A stretch of 64,000 nt of DNA from Epithemia pelagica. Taxonomy: Eukaryota > Bacillariophyta > Bacillariophyceae > Surirellales > Surirellaceae. A program made the position numbers and the translations under genes. The notes under the pieces were generated by a model that was given only the letters and a program-made list of their open reading frames with translations, did not search any database and was not told the origin of the DNA. The DNA lies in the NCBI GenBank assembly GCA_946965045.2, contig OX337235.1:2123508-2187507 (forward strand), read 5' to 3'. Below, one piece after another: positions 22,333 through 37,268 of this stretch (its first letter is position 1; each line of letters starts with the position of its first letter).

Positions 22333-23866
22333 ATGACGACACTGCAGAGAGTCGTCAGGACGACGGCACATTCAAGTGTTTCTTTCATGCGTATTCTTGT
22401 TGCTTGGGTATTCCTGGGCGTTGTGAGCGCACGCAAATGTGGCACATCCATTACGAAGGAATGTATCGGTACTTTTGACAAGAGGTACAACCCCCAATAC
22501 GGCACAGACTTGGCAAACCAGTCATTAGTGTGGGAGAAGGTTGAAGGCTTGTATAGTGGATTCTTTCATACCTATGATCCTCAGTCGTTTCAGAGAATCC
22601 TCGAGACGGAGTTAGTCGAAGATTTCACTGGAACAAACAGCTACAGGTATGTACCGAAGTTCTGTGCTCACACAAGCTGTAACTTTCATTTGTGTCAACT
22701 AACTTTTATTTGTTTCTACATCGATACGACCTAGGCTCTCTCCAGGTCAATTTTTCGTTAACATCACAGTTAACGATACACGAGTATATCGTCAAACTTA
22801 CACCGTTCAACAAGGAGGATTCGATGGTAGTCGTCTTGGCCGCGCATTTTATTGCGACTCGTGGGGCGCCGCGACCTTCGAGAAAGATGGACTGGCGACT
22901 AATTTGAAGACAAATTGTACCAATTCGGACGATGGTGAGGCTTTGATGGAAGGAGGATCCTTTACATACCCAGTAGATGAGTATGGGCTGGCATTCATTG
23001 AGCGGTTTCGGTGGCCCCAGAATTCTCCGGTCACACAAGATATCTTTTCTTTCACCTGCGCAATGGAGACATGTCAGACCCTTTCATACGTTCATGAGCG
23101 ATATTTTGATGGTGTTAGAACTATTTATGAACATGGAGAGCTTCAGGCTGTGTCCGAAGAAGAATTTCAAAATGACATATCAAATGCTTATGATTCTAAT
23201 TCTGTCGCTGAACGTGACCGAGTTTTACTCCCTTTGGAGAGTAATTGTTTGGTGGCAGAATTTTATGGGTCCAATCTTGATTCTTGCAACTTGTTTGAAC
23301 AGGAGAACTTCTGTCAGGACAGGAGTACCTTTCCACATTGCCCTCGATCAAAAAGCCCTTATCAAGAACCCGACGGCGAGGTCAGGCCGGGTGTGATTGT
23401 GGCATTTGTGCTTGCAAGCATCGTATTCATATTGGGTTTTGCTTTTATTGTTTGGGTTCTGCTCAACAGGGCTCAATTAAAGCGTTCTCGAGAATTCTTT
23501 GCTTTGCGCATGATGGAAACTATGGAAACAACTGACAAGTCTGTATTGGAATTCACACCAGAAGAAATGCTGAAGGAGTTTAAACTCTTGGAGGAAAAAA
23601 CAAAAGGCGTGATAACTAAGGACACAATGTATGATTTCCTCAGTGGTGGCCCTCGAGGATATATGGACTACTGGGATTTTCTGGTTTTATGGAAGGAAAT
23701 GAACATGAAGATGAACAGCACCCTGGACTTTCTCGAGTTTTGCTCTTTCATGGCACATAGTCATAAAGACTTAGAAGAAGCTAAGTCCGTGTTGGGCCGT
23801 AACGAAGAAGAAAAGAAAGGTGAACAAAGCGCTCTCGTTGAAGATGCTGATGTTAGCGCAATTTAA
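22333..23866 (+). CDS. Secreted-ectodomain membrane protein with EF-hand-like cytoplasmic tail
   Basis: Not assigned to a named family. Exons are 22333-22646 and 22735-23866 (88-bp intron, frame kept through SYR-LSPGQFFVNITV); 481 aa. The segment MRILVAWVFLGVVSARKCG is a signal peptide; the alternative ATG at 22387 would start exactly there. The ectodomain of about 320 residues is Cys-rich with several N-x-S/T sites (NITVNDT, NCTNSD). A single transmembrane helix (IVAFVLASIVFILGFAFIVW) is followed by RAQLKRSREFF. The tail has two weak EF-hand-like helix-loop-helix units (FTPEEMLKEFKLLEEKTKGV and STLDFLEFCSFMA) without complete Asp/Glu calcium loops. A sensor or channel-accessory role is possible but not shown. 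Confidence 0.75.
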
Positions 23867-24504
23867 TTGAGGATTGCATAGTGGGATGAGAATTGGTGAG
23901 AGTAAACTCATATATATAAGTCTGAATGGATATGTTTTCATGTTGAACAGGGAGTGGGTGGAAATACCTTACGACTCAGTGAATTCAGATATTGTATTAG
24001 CAGGAACGCCTGGAACTTATCTACCGAAACAGTTACAAAGCTCCCGAAACACTACAGTTGCCTCTCGGTCTCAATCTCAAATCCCGCCATAAACCATCAA
24101 CGTGTGCACTAGTGGTTCCAGTGTTGCGTGGAATAATTTACGCAGTTGGTGTTATGACCTTTTAAGGAAAGACTGTTTATTCCGGATCTCGACAAAACCA
24201 GTTCTGAGGCAGATCAACGTCAACGTCTTGAAAAGGGCAAGAATACCGGCAAACCTTTTCGAACCAGATAGCAGCGAGCAAGGTACCCATAATGATGAAA
24301 GAACGCATCGATCGACATATTCACAACCCAGATTTTTACAGAGAGCTAACATTCCGAATGAACATGGAAACGGGACCTTGTTCCTTGTTGCCTCTGGTAG
24401 GGGTAACAAACGAGACCATGGGCACCACCTGTTGCCCTGAAGGGCGCGAATGCAGCCAGTAACGAAGTATTGCAGAATGGAAGAAAGCCTGAAGTACGAG
24501 GGTA
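23867..24504. other. Intergenic between convergent genes
   Basis: About 640 bp between the stops of the membrane protein (22333) and the BMT5-like gene. Short frames are present, but none has family similarity or a plausible gene structure. Confidence 0.6.
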
Positions 24505-25797
24505 TCAAATTGGACTTGCGTCCGAAAGCCGCGATTTGCAGAAATTCTCATGCTGCAGCTTTGCCCTATCCTCACGAAAATTCTTTCCACAAAAACCGCA
24601 TTGATATAACGACAACTCAGACACACTTTCTGGAGCAAAAAGAGTGAGGTGCTCCGCCACTGAAGTCGAAGAGTCGAGAGAAGCACCACAAATTGAACAG
24701 GCACATGAGCCACCGGGTTGGATTTTCTGATTGGAAGCAGGCACACAGGTAGGCTTTTCTTGCTCGGACCACCAGTCGGGGTGAATCTTTCGATGCAGGG
24801 CGGCATGTGTCGCATTTCTGTGATCATTCAAGGCTGTAATGCTTTCAAATTTTCTTGGACAGTCTGGACATTGAAAATTCTCCTTGAGGACTTCGTTTTC
24901 AATCTCCCCACCACTGTGTTTGGAGAGCGCATGGTTTTTCAATGATCTCCTTTCTGCAAAGGTTTTGTTGCAGATTTTACAAACATATTGTGTATTGTTC
25001 AGCGGTGTGGTTCGAAGTCGCTTTTTTGGGTTTGCACACCAGAAGGGTCTGATGATTCCTTCTTGTTTGTGAAAGTCTCTTTCTTTAACGTCGCAGAATG
25101 TGAAGATTTCGGATCTGCCAGGAAACGATTTTCCTGTTTGGTGTCGACGCTGCTGATAGTATGGCTTCCACTCATGTTGTCGCTCACCTGGTACTTCAAA
25201 CGGACATCGATTCAACAACGAAAACCCACATTTCTCCGCCGCCTCGAGCCCGCGCCATCTTTCCCATTGTCCTGCGGCCAAGGTCAAGAAGAAAGCACCT
25301 TTCTTCACCATCCAGCGATTTCGGACAGAATGAAACAAATGAGAGAGGAACTGGGAATGTCGACGCGCATCCTCTATACCCAAATGAGGATGATTGAAGA
25401 TGACATACGTCGCCGCTTCTGGAGAGTTTAGTCCTGGCGGATCATCTTCGTTGAGCGGCGAAATTGCGTTAACACCATGCTTCACCGATATGTCCAAGTT
25501 GCTCCTTTTCCTTTTCGTTTTTTGGGTAAGCTGTAACATATTGTTTATGAGAAAGACGGAATCTTTATACTTTTCTTTCACTTCTTCCGCCGTATCAAAG
25601 CCAGTTGCTGTCAGTTTGTTCACGGAAAAAGAGTTTTGGAATGCCGTATTAGCTTGTGCCACTCCTCCAACGTCAAGGAACAAAAAGCGAGCAAGGTCGT
25701 AAGCAAAAGAAAAGTCAGCCTCTCCAAGGAGGAGCACCGAACTGCAGTCCGTTGGAGCAGAACATGGTCCGTCGATGTTGTTGTCGCCGATGCTCAT
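24505..25797 (-). CDS. BMT5-like (DUF2431) rRNA methyltransferase domain with C2H2 zinc fingers
   Basis: 430 aa, single exon. The N-terminal half has the Rossmann-like signature VLLLGEADFSFAYDLARFL, a LTATGFD strand, and VIFNHPHLGIEDARRHSQFLSHLF, the hallmark of the BMT5/DUF2431 family, whose yeast member methylates uridine (m3U) in 25S rRNA. The second half has C2H2-type fingers: YVCKICNKTFAERRSLKNHALSKH, FQCPDCPRKFESITALNDHRNATH, a CSICGAS finger and a final CGFCGKNF finger. Zinc fingers fused to this domain could guide RNA binding (inference). The ATG at 25797 is about 28 bp from the end of a truncated retrotransposon, so its promoter must lie inside or beyond that insertion. Confidence 0.83.
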   Translation of the reverse strand: MSIGDNNIDGPCSAPTDCSSVLLLGEADFSFAYDLARFLFLDVGGVAQANTAFQNSFSVNKLTATGFDTAEEVKEKYKDSVFLINNMLQLTQKTKRKRSNLDISVKHGVNAISPLNEDDPPGLNSPEAATYVIFNHPHLGIEDARRHSQFLSHLFHSVRNRWMVKKGAFFLTLAAGQWERWRGLEAAEKCGFSLLNRCPFEVPGERQHEWKPYYQQRRHQTGKSFPGRSEIFTFCDVKERDFHKQEGIIRPFWCANPKKRLRTTPLNNTQYVCKICNKTFAERRSLKNHALSKHSGGEIENEVLKENFQCPDCPRKFESITALNDHRNATHAALHRKIHPDWWSEQEKPTCVPASNQKIQPGGSCACSICGASLDSSTSVAEHLTLFAPESVSELSLYQCGFCGKNFREDRAKLQHENFCKSRLSDASPI

Positions 25798-25801
25798 TCG
25801 A

Positions 25802-27040
25802 TATTGTTTTATTTTATTTTTCTAGTGGTGTGTGTGTGCTGCTAAGCGGCGGGGCCGCCTATCTGGTGGGGTTGGTGGTGGGAAGGGAAGAAATTCGCTA
25901 GTGAGAATGGAGTGTAGAGGGTGGGGAGTGGGGCGAAGCCCATTCTTTCCAGTCTGGCCCTCTGGGTTTTTTGGATACGGCTATTGTATTCAGTTGCTCG
26001 AAGTGTGGAAATTTGTTTGTTCAGATGTGTGGCGAGAGAGGAAACGATTGCGTGTGAGAGAGAGGCCCTCGCAAAATGACCAATAGAGTTGATGTGCGCT
26101 TCTGAAAATGAAAAGCCGGGAGTGTTGTTGTTGGCTTTGGCGGCGAGATTGCCCGGGAGGGTTTGTACTTGTTCGTACAAAGCAAAGGCGGCTGGATGGG
26201 TTTTGGATCTTGTTCGGTTGCGTCCGAAGTGGGTGTCAGGCCATGAAGGAGGGACGGCTGAGGAGAATGGGTGTGGTATATCATCTTGATGGAAGAGGAA
26301 GGATTGTGCAAGTGAACCCATGGAGCCCAAATGATCGATGGTAAATGGAAGAAGATATACACCGTTGCGGAGGAGGTGCGAAGCGGTGTCGTCATCTCTA
26401 CAGAACTTGGAGCGCGCTGATTCCTGATGCGGCCTTGAAGCGGCGGAGGCAAGGGCGTTGTGGTCGGCCGGGTCGGGAATGGGCGTTCGTGTCGGTGGAG
26501 GGGGAATGGTCACGTCGAGAGCTACATATTGGAAGGGCTCGTTCTTGTGTGGTTGTCGCAACAATAAACCAACGTCCGCGGGCCGAATGTTGCGTGAGTG
26601 CTGGGGAGCCAGACCAGGCGGCTCGATGTGGACGTCTCGGTGGTCTTCGACGATTCCGGCCTGTGGGGCCAAATGTTGGAGCACGTCAAAGACGGCGTCG
26701 CGGATGGTGTTAGACAGGGCGGTTTTGTGGGCGGCTGCGCACGAAAAGAAGTGGTCGCCTTCTGGGTCCAACTTGGGGGCGGCCGGGCATGTGCACTTGT
26801 GTCGACGGAGGGAAGTGGGTATGACTGGTAGACGGAGTTTGCGCTTGAGTGCCGTGGAGAAGGTGGCGTTGTCCAGGCGAAAAACTTTGGCGGTTCTTGG
26901 GAGGTGTAGCGCCAAGCTCGTGAGGGGAGAAAGGGCCGAGGGGATGGAGGAGCGTAATTCTGGTGGCGTGGCCGCGATCAAGGCCGGGACGGTGTGTTCT
27001 ACCATTTTTCTTAAATCATTTTGACTTGGAGGGAAAACCG
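25802..27040 (-). mobile_element. 5'-truncated R2-like retrotransposon copy
   Basis: Encodes only the C-terminal 390 or so residues of an ORF2 like that at 11894. It has the conserved SALSPLTSLALHLPRTAKVFRL segment, the C-x-C...GDHFFSC knuckle, HIEPPGLAPQHSRNIRPADV and VALDVTIPPP of the endonuclease, and ends GGPAA-stop at 25842. The frame is open across the whole remnant. Protein identity to the full copy is high in the endonuclease but clearly below 100 percent, so it comes from a sister lineage rather than a recent daughter. Truncation at the 5' end is the usual product of incomplete target-primed reverse transcription. The A-rich 3' tail (25802-25835) abuts the BMT5-like gene. Confidence 0.85.
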
Positions 27041-27321
27041 TCGAACGTCCAAAATCCAAAATCTCTTCCAAAAATGTTGTCTGTAATGCAAGAAATATGG
27101 CCCGCAGTATTCACACCGGCCGGCAGGACTGCCCGCTCGGGAATGCACTTCGCAATAAATAATACTTTGAAGTCGGTCTTGCTCGCGAGTCCGTCATCTC
27201 CCGCATACCGACGCGCAGAGAACCAAGGAGGAACAATCCAATCCATGTGAATTGTCAACAATAGAGCTTCAATATACTCGTAACCCAAGACGTCCGGCAT
27301 TTGCAACACGAAGACGATAGG

Positions 27322-29541
27322 ATGAATAGATTGTCGTTGGCTGCGTCATTGTTCATATGTTACATTGTGGTATGTTCCGTTTCCAGTCTGCAACCATTAC
27401 GCGTTGAAGCTCCGATTGATTTGGAGAAAGTCACTGACCGGTTGCCACGCCAAGCCTATGCTGGACGCAAAAAGAGCTGTATCTTCATGTCGAAAGAGGA
27501 CAAACAAGAGCCCTTCTTTGCACAAACACAACAGCAGGAAAGAAGGGAACCCGTGGAAATTAGAGAAAAAGTGGAAAACAGAGAAACTGTGGATACCACG
27601 TACGAAGAGGAAGCTTTGTCAGATGTTGACACACGTGTTCTGAGAGAAATGTTGCAGGATTCCAAGCTTGATCTAGAAACGGAGGAGGATGTTCGTAAAC
27701 TTTTGGAACGAGGTACAAGGAAAACAGCGGTTTCATCTGACAATTTCGACACGTCGAATGAAGACTCTGAGTATGACTCGAAAGTCCTTCAGAAGCTCTC
27801 AGATACAAAGCTGTGGAAAGCTGTTTCTGCCAAAACATCAGACATTTTCGAATCGGCCAAATTGTGGATCTCCAACAAAGTTGAACGAGATATCAAAACC
27901 CTGGCTGCACTTGGCATCTTTGCATGGGATCGGGTTGTGCGTGACGTTGCACGTGCGCTTCCAGCTGCTGCCACACTGGAGAAAAAGACATTGTTTTTGA
28001 CGAATACCTCATCCTTCGAGGAACAACCCAGACCAACCGCAGAATCACTTCGAAATGAGTTGAATCGGCCTTCTGATGAGATAAAAAGCGTGAGTCAAGA
28101 TATATGGGATATCTTGAGTGGAAAGGCAACAGAAGGAACAGAAGGACGAGGTTTGCGTACAGTTGCCAAAGCCGGCACGGCTAATATTGCTGACCGCCAA
28201 CGACGCGCATACCAACAAACAAAGAAGAAGCGCGAAGAAGAGACTGGCGTTAAAGGTATTCGCAAGATACCAGGGGGAATTATTGATGCGACGTATGAAT
28301 TACAACGAGAACTGAAATCGGAAACTAGCACAGCAGGATACAAAACCAAGCCGATCAGAAAAGCTATTGAGGCTGGTGTGGTAGGAACCGGAAAATACTT
28401 ACAGGGGATCCAAGATGCGGCGCGGCTCGCGGCTGCTGAGAGAAAGGCTAAACGATTAGAGGCGACTACGAGTGCTTCAGTCCCAACTGACCGTGATAAC
28501 ACTCCAACTGGCGGAATTGAAGACATTGAAGAGGTAGCACCTGAAATCTCGGAGCTCGAAGATCCAACGGCATCACCGTCTTCATTTGAAAGCAAGAAGG
28601 AGGAACTTCTTGTTGAACTCAGGAATGAACGCATTGCAATGCTAGAACGGCTACTATCTTGCATCCGTCATCCAGAATCCACCTGGTTACAATCACAGTT
28701 CTTGACAGATGAAGCAAGAGCTCTGAGTCAAGATTCTCTTCGAGAAGTTGCCACATTAATCATCTTGTTGAAAGACGAACTTTCAGAACAAACAATAGTT
28801 CTTGAAGAAAGCACGCTTGAATCATTAGTTGGACAGTTACGGACTGACCTACGATTTGTGGAAGAGGTGAGGGACACTGTTGTGGATACAGTTTCCGAAT
28901 TGATTGGAAACACGCTCTTCGACATTGTTGTTGGAAGCTACGATGCAGAGGAACATGAGATTCCGATTTTGTTGCGACTAGACGAAATCGACGACATTTT
29001 TTTGAATCCGATCAATAGTTCCTCGCCCACTTCGGAAGCGGTTCCTGAACCACCCGAATCCGAAGTTTGGCGCAACGCCGACGTCATTGATACTGAAGAC
29101 TTAGCCACAGCGAAAGAAGCTGAAGTTGTTGTATCCCCTACTGTTGTGGATGTCGTTACCGAATCTGTTGTGACAGATGATATTTTTGTCGAAACTGAAG
29201 GTGAAGCTGTTGTCGGTGAAGTTATTTCTGATTCGGTCGTAGTTCCAGAACTTGTCTCGGACGATGCATTTGAAGAAGCAGTTGGAGTAAGACAGGTTGA
29301 GTCCATAGATATGGAAGAAGACGAGGTCGAAGCAGAGAGACCGTTTATATTAACAGCGGTGCTTCGTTCTCTCGACGTGGCATTTTTTGTTTTGGAAAAG
29401 ATTTTCATTGTTGCTATTCCTCGATCTGCTTCGTTTGCATCAACTGCTGCAAGTCGCATTAATGAGGTAAATCAAGGCGGAAAGGGCAAGAAAGGATGGG
29501 AAAGCATACGAAACACAGCAGATCCTAAAGGGCGTTATTGA
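27322..29541 (+). CDS. Unknown secretory or plastid-routed protein with coiled acidic tail
   Basis: 739 aa, single exon, not recognised. The ATG at 27322 gives MNRLSLAASLFICYIVVCSVSSLQPLR, a clear signal peptide; a plastid route is possible but the cleavage motif lacks the usual Phe. Residues about 170-220 contain KLWKAVSAKTSDIFESAKLW and a hydrophobic amphipathic stretch LAALGIFAWDRVVRDVARAL. A Lys/Arg-rich section with RQRRAYQQTKKKREEE follows, then long Glu-rich predicted helices (SKKEELLVELRNERIAMLERLL), then a Val/Thr/Glu-rich linker. Near the C-terminus, FILTAVLRSLDVAFFVLEKIFIVAIP could be a membrane or amphipathic helix. The gene stands between the truncated retroelement and CbbX, with no operon-like context. 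Confidence 0.75.
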   Translation: MNRLSLAASLFICYIVVCSVSSLQPLRVEAPIDLEKVTDRLPRQAYAGRKKSCIFMSKEDKQEPFFAQTQQQERREPVEIREKVENRETVDTTYEEEALSDVDTRVLREMLQDSKLDLETEEDVRKLLERGTRKTAVSSDNFDTSNEDSEYDSKVLQKLSDTKLWKAVSAKTSDIFESAKLWISNKVERDIKTLAALGIFAWDRVVRDVARALPAAATLEKKTLFLTNTSSFEEQPRPTAESLRNELNRPSDEIKSVSQDIWDILSGKATEGTEGRGLRTVAKAGTANIADRQRRAYQQTKKKREEETGVKGIRKIPGGIIDATYELQRELKSETSTAGYKTKPIRKAIEAGVVGTGKYLQGIQDAARLAAAERKAKRLEATTSASVPTDRDNTPTGGIEDIEEVAPEISELEDPTASPSSFESKKEELLVELRNERIAMLERLLSCIRHPESTWLQSQFLTDEARALSQDSLREVATLIILLKDELSEQTIVLEESTLESLVGQLRTDLRFVEEVRDTVVDTVSELIGNTLFDIVVGSYDAEEHEIPILLRLDEIDDIFLNPINSSSPTSEAVPEPPESEVWRNADVIDTEDLATAKEAEVVVSPTVVDVVTESVVTDDIFVETEGEAVVGEVISDSVVVPELVSDDAFEEAVGVRQVESIDMEEDEVEAERPFILTAVLRSLDVAFFVLEKIFIVAIPRSASFASTAASRINEVNQGGKGKKGWESIRNTADPKGRY

Positions 29542-30100
29542 TTCCCGCGATTTAATCTGATCTCGAGGGCATGCATGTAATTGTGTGCATCCTGACTCGG
29601 GGGCTACCAAGAAAGGCAAAGATGGGCGAAAGCCAAGATCCTTATCTTTGTCTAGTCATTCGAGGTGAGTGCAACTTCAACCATAAAAGTTGCTGACAAA
29701 CTTGACAAGACCGGCAAATAAGAGCACCACTGGGGTAGTTCAAGTTTCGAGGCTACCTGCTTAATCCGCGTTTTGTACGAATATCATGCTCATTGTTTCT
29801 ACTCCTAGAACCTACTCCTACATGATTTGAGTGTTGAAGGTCGTGTGTTACTCTACACCCAGAAGGAAAGGCTAGGTGCTCCAGTCATTTTCTGCTTTTG
29901 TGGTAGCAAGCAGAGCAATTGACGTGGTCAGTGAGCTTTTGGGCGACCACAACCTCCGGACCATGGACGAAGTACGTACGCCTCTGTGATGGCGTGTTGG
30001 TATTGGTGCACTTGTGGGCTCAATTGTTGCCGTGTCAAAAGGTCAGATTCGCTCGTTTTCGTGTGGACGCGTTGTTGCCATCAATTCGAACGGTTTTACC
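29542..30100. other. Intergenic, upstream region of CbbX
   Basis: About 560 bp. It contains two adjacent CTACTCCTA words (29799-29821). No gene is supported. Confidence 0.6.
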
Positions 30101-31684
30101 ATGAAGCTTTCAACAGCAGCACTTGCGGCTTTCAGCGTCGCATCGGCTTCGGCCTTCGTTCCACAGAGTTTTGGTCGTCGGGTGAGTGTTCTTTATTAGT
30201 TATTACTGCGACCTTGTCGACCCTTCAACATGTCAGATTCAAAATGCCAATTCGCGAACCGTATCTCAGTCATTTGCTTGCAAACTATGTCGATAGGGCC
30301 TTGTCTTGAACAGCATTGGCGGATGGCAACCTGGTACTGGTGGTCCTCCTCCTGATTATTCTAGCTGGGGCCAATCCACGGCTCCACCTGCCCCTGCGGC
30401 AGTTGCCCCGCCGGCTGCTCCTCCTGCGGCCCCGCCAGCAGCTCCTCCTGCGGCACCTGCCCCTGCTGCAGAGGCCGACGCTAACCAGAACGTCTTCGGA
30501 ACCCAGTCTTTGGAGTGGGGAGGAAATGAAAATGACCCAAGTTCCAAAACTGTGCGTCTTCGTGAACGTTTGAATGAGGCCGATACGGAACGACGCAAGG
30601 CCGAAGAAGAGGCCGAGGCTCGTGAACGTGCTGCTGAAATCCGACGTGAGGAAAGACAGAAAAAGATCGCGTACATGAGAGACATGCCTGACAACCAACC
30701 CGCTGGAACAGGTAAGCACAATATGTTCATAGTGCCAGTCTATCTATTTGTCGTCCATTCTTACTAATAATTCCAATTGTTGCAGTCGAGGAGTTCATGT
30801 TCAAGGAAGGTGTGCAAGATCAACTCAACAAGCTTGATGAAGAGCTTATCGGTCTTATTCCTGTGAAGAAGCGTGTGAAAGAGATCGCTGCCCTTCTTGT
30901 CCTTGACAAAATGCGACGCAAATTAGGGTTCCAGACCTCTGTGCCCTCCTTGCACATGTCCTTTACTGGAGCTCCAGGCACTGGAAAGACCACCGTCGCT
31001 GTTCGTATGGGACAAATCCTTGCCAAAATGGGATACTCGCGACAAGGGCATGTTGTCCTTGCTACACGTGACGATCTTGTGGGACAATACGTCGGTCACA
31101 CCGCACCGAAGACAAAAGAAATGATCAAGAAGGCCATGGGTGGTGTACTTCTTGTCGACGAGGCTTACTACCTTTACAACGCAGCCAACGACCGCGATTA
31201 TGGTCAGGAATCGATCGAAATTTTGCTGAATGTTATGGAAACTCAACAAGATGACCTTGTTGTTGCTCTGGCTGGTTACAAGGATCGCATGGACAAGTTC
31301 TTTTCCTACATCCCTGGTATGATGTCTCGTATTGGTAACCACATCGATTTCCCCAACTACAGCGCGGACGAGCTCGTTGCCATTGCTGGAGTGATGGCAC
31401 GAGAGCTCGAATATGACATCGAGGAAACCGCGTTCCCTGTTTTCAAGAACTACATCGAGAAGCGTATGAATCTTCCTTACTTCTCCAACGCCCGTACCGT
31501 ACGTAACGCCATGGACCGTGCTCGTATGAATGCCGCTATCCGAACGTTCGAGAAGTTTGCTATCCAAGGTGAAAATGGAGGTGTCTGTAGCATCCATGAC
31601 TTGAAAGCTATCACGGCTGCTGACTTCCAAGTGCTTGTTGACGACATTGACAACGCTGACGTCGACAAGCGAATCTTTGCCTAA
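30101..31684 (+). CDS. cbbX: Plastid-targeted CbbX, red-type Rubisco activase
   Basis: An AAA+ protein that remodels inhibited red-type Rubisco with ATP. Exons are 30101-30181, 30297-30711 and 30786-31684 (introns 115 and 74 bp); 464 aa. Exon 1 encodes MKLSTAALAAFSVASASAFV, a textbook diatom bipartite plastid signal with ASAF cleavage. Exon 2 encodes an Ala/Pro-rich linker (repeated APPAAPPAAP) and a charged helix RERLNEADTERRKAEEEAEARERA. Exon 3 is the CbbX core: Walker A GAPGTGKTT near residue 226, Walker B GVLLVDEAYYLY near 285, LATRDDLVGQYVGHTAPKT (pore-loop region), and the ARTVRNAMDRARMN sensor-2 segment. The core matches plastid-encoded CbbX; the extension of roughly 150 residues before it makes it longer than the 290-300 residue family norm. 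Confidence 0.95.
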
Positions 31685-32200
31685 GGAACAGATATGTATC
31701 TATAATCAAAAATAATCCATCAAGAGTTTATCCATACCAGATCTGTAGACAGTCTTTGTCCAGCAATGATTATTTCATCGTATGTACTGCTATGAAATAT
31801 CCTCCCTTGCACATGTTGTCGTTTTTACTCTAGTGCGGTTTTCACTAGATAGTTAAGCGTCCGCTTGATGGATGAAGATTTTCTCCATGGTGAACCAAGA
31901 GCTGGAGCTTCGTCGTCGCACAATTTGAGGACATCTGTTGATTTTCCCTTTGCAGGATGCTTCACTGGTCTTCCACGACAGAGCTTGCACTCTACCAGAC
32001 TCATCACATTACGATAGAAGTATTCATCCTCTGATGAGAAATGTCATGCAACCACTCAGTTACAGCTTCAAGGACTGTATGACTCTACCGTTGGTCCTCG
32101 GGAGGGATGTAGGATCCCCGCACGTGCCTATTTACTATAGCCCATTTTGTACTGTACTCGATTTTTAGTTTTAGTGTACTTAAGTATTTTAGCGGTCGTG
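31685..32200. other. Intergenic after CbbX
   Basis: About 515 bp, AT-rich, with no gene seen. Sequence composition changes sharply near 32220, where the plus strand becomes T-poor; I take that as the edge of the Crypton-like element. Confidence 0.5.
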
Positions 32201-32891
32201 GGAAATTCCAGCGTAAAACCAGGGTCACAAAATGGACCGAAACGCAACCGAAAGAACAACGAGAGCAGCCGTTGTGCATGAACCAATGAACCAAGGAACA
32301 AACAACCATGACAATCAAACAAGCGAGGCAACAAGCACAACAGCGAGCAAAAGCAACCAACAATCAACCAAAAAGGGCAACCAAGGCAATACAATCAACA
32401 AACATCAAAGAAGCAGCATGGTAGAACAGCAGCGAGCGAAAAACATAGGTAAAGTGACAGCAAAAGCATCAAGAGAGACAAGCAAAGCATCAAACAACAA
32501 AACCAAAAGCGATGCAACAATCAACCAAGACAAATGACAAAGCAACAATCAAACAAAGGCAAAAACCCACGCAATAAGCCAACAAAGGCAAGAAACAAGA
32601 ATAGAAACAGAGACGACGAAAATGAAACAAACATCAATCCAACAAACACAGAAACATAACCAACAACCAAACAGATAGAACAACAGAGCAGACCGAGAGA
32701 AAAGAGAAGCAAGACAAAGGTTAGAGATGCATTGATAATGGAAATGGATGCAACAATAAAAAAGAGCGAAGACAACACTTACGTATTGAAGCGATCTACA
32801 CGCAGAGCTCAAGCAACAATCTGCAAAGAAAGGAAGCAGTGAGAACAAAGAAAAGACGAGACAACAATCAAACACAGAAAACTTACCTAGT

Positions 32892-36737
<3,846 letters not shown>

Positions 36738-37063
36738 GGTGGTGGAAAACGCAACAATCAAATGGACGAAACGACGACGACGACGACAACAACAACATGA
36801 ATGACCCCTCATATTTTCACGGGTTGCAAAACAAGGCACTATGTAGCACCTAAGTACTTAGTTTGCCCCTAAATAGTGAGACGCTATGTGATCTTCTGTT
36901 CTTAAATAGTGAGACCCTAAGTGTCGTAAGTAATTTCCCCCAATATGTGACTTTTTAGACTATGTAGAGTAACGAGTTTGAAAAATCAACGGACGATAAG
37001 CCTAACAGATAATAAGTCCTATGTGACACTTACATCCCCCCTCGGACGCAACGGAAGCGCACG

Positions 37064-37268
37064 ACATCTGCTCCTTGTCGTGATTCTCGTCGGGGGCACT
37101 TCTCGGGGGCCTAACTCCTCGGCGGGCAATAGGTCCTCGTCGTGTACTGCCCCAAATCCGCTTATAGCGGATTTGTTGGGCAGTACACTCCTCGGACCTA
37201 TTGCCCTTCTCGGAGTTAGGCACCCCTCGTCGTGCCCCACTCCTCGAATCACTCCGCGGAGCAGATGT
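37064..37268. repeat. Long interrupted palindrome (hairpin) with regularly spaced CTCSTCG words
   Basis: Two arms of about 100 bp around a TAT loop at 37163-37165. Complementary blocks include ACATCTGCTCC/GGAGCAGATGT, TGATTC/GAATCA, GCCTAACTCC/GGAGTTAGGC, GGCAATAGGTCC/GGACCTATTGCC, TGTACTGCCC/GGGCAGTACA and AAATCCGCT/AGCGGATTT. Between the blocks sit 6-7-nt words of the type CTCGTCG, CTCCTCG, CTTCTCG or CTCCGCG, five on each arm (about 37074, 37086, 37099, 37115, 37136; 37188, 37206, 37226, 37240, 37252). They run in the same orientation on both arms, so they form symmetric internal loops rather than pairs. No coding potential. Confidence 0.85.

Noticed and set aside
32232-32537. Plus-strand frame of about 100 residues rich in Asn, Thr and Lys at the edge of the Crypton-like element
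   Set aside because: It reflects the skewed composition of the element's 3' region; there is no domain and the real gene is on the other strand.
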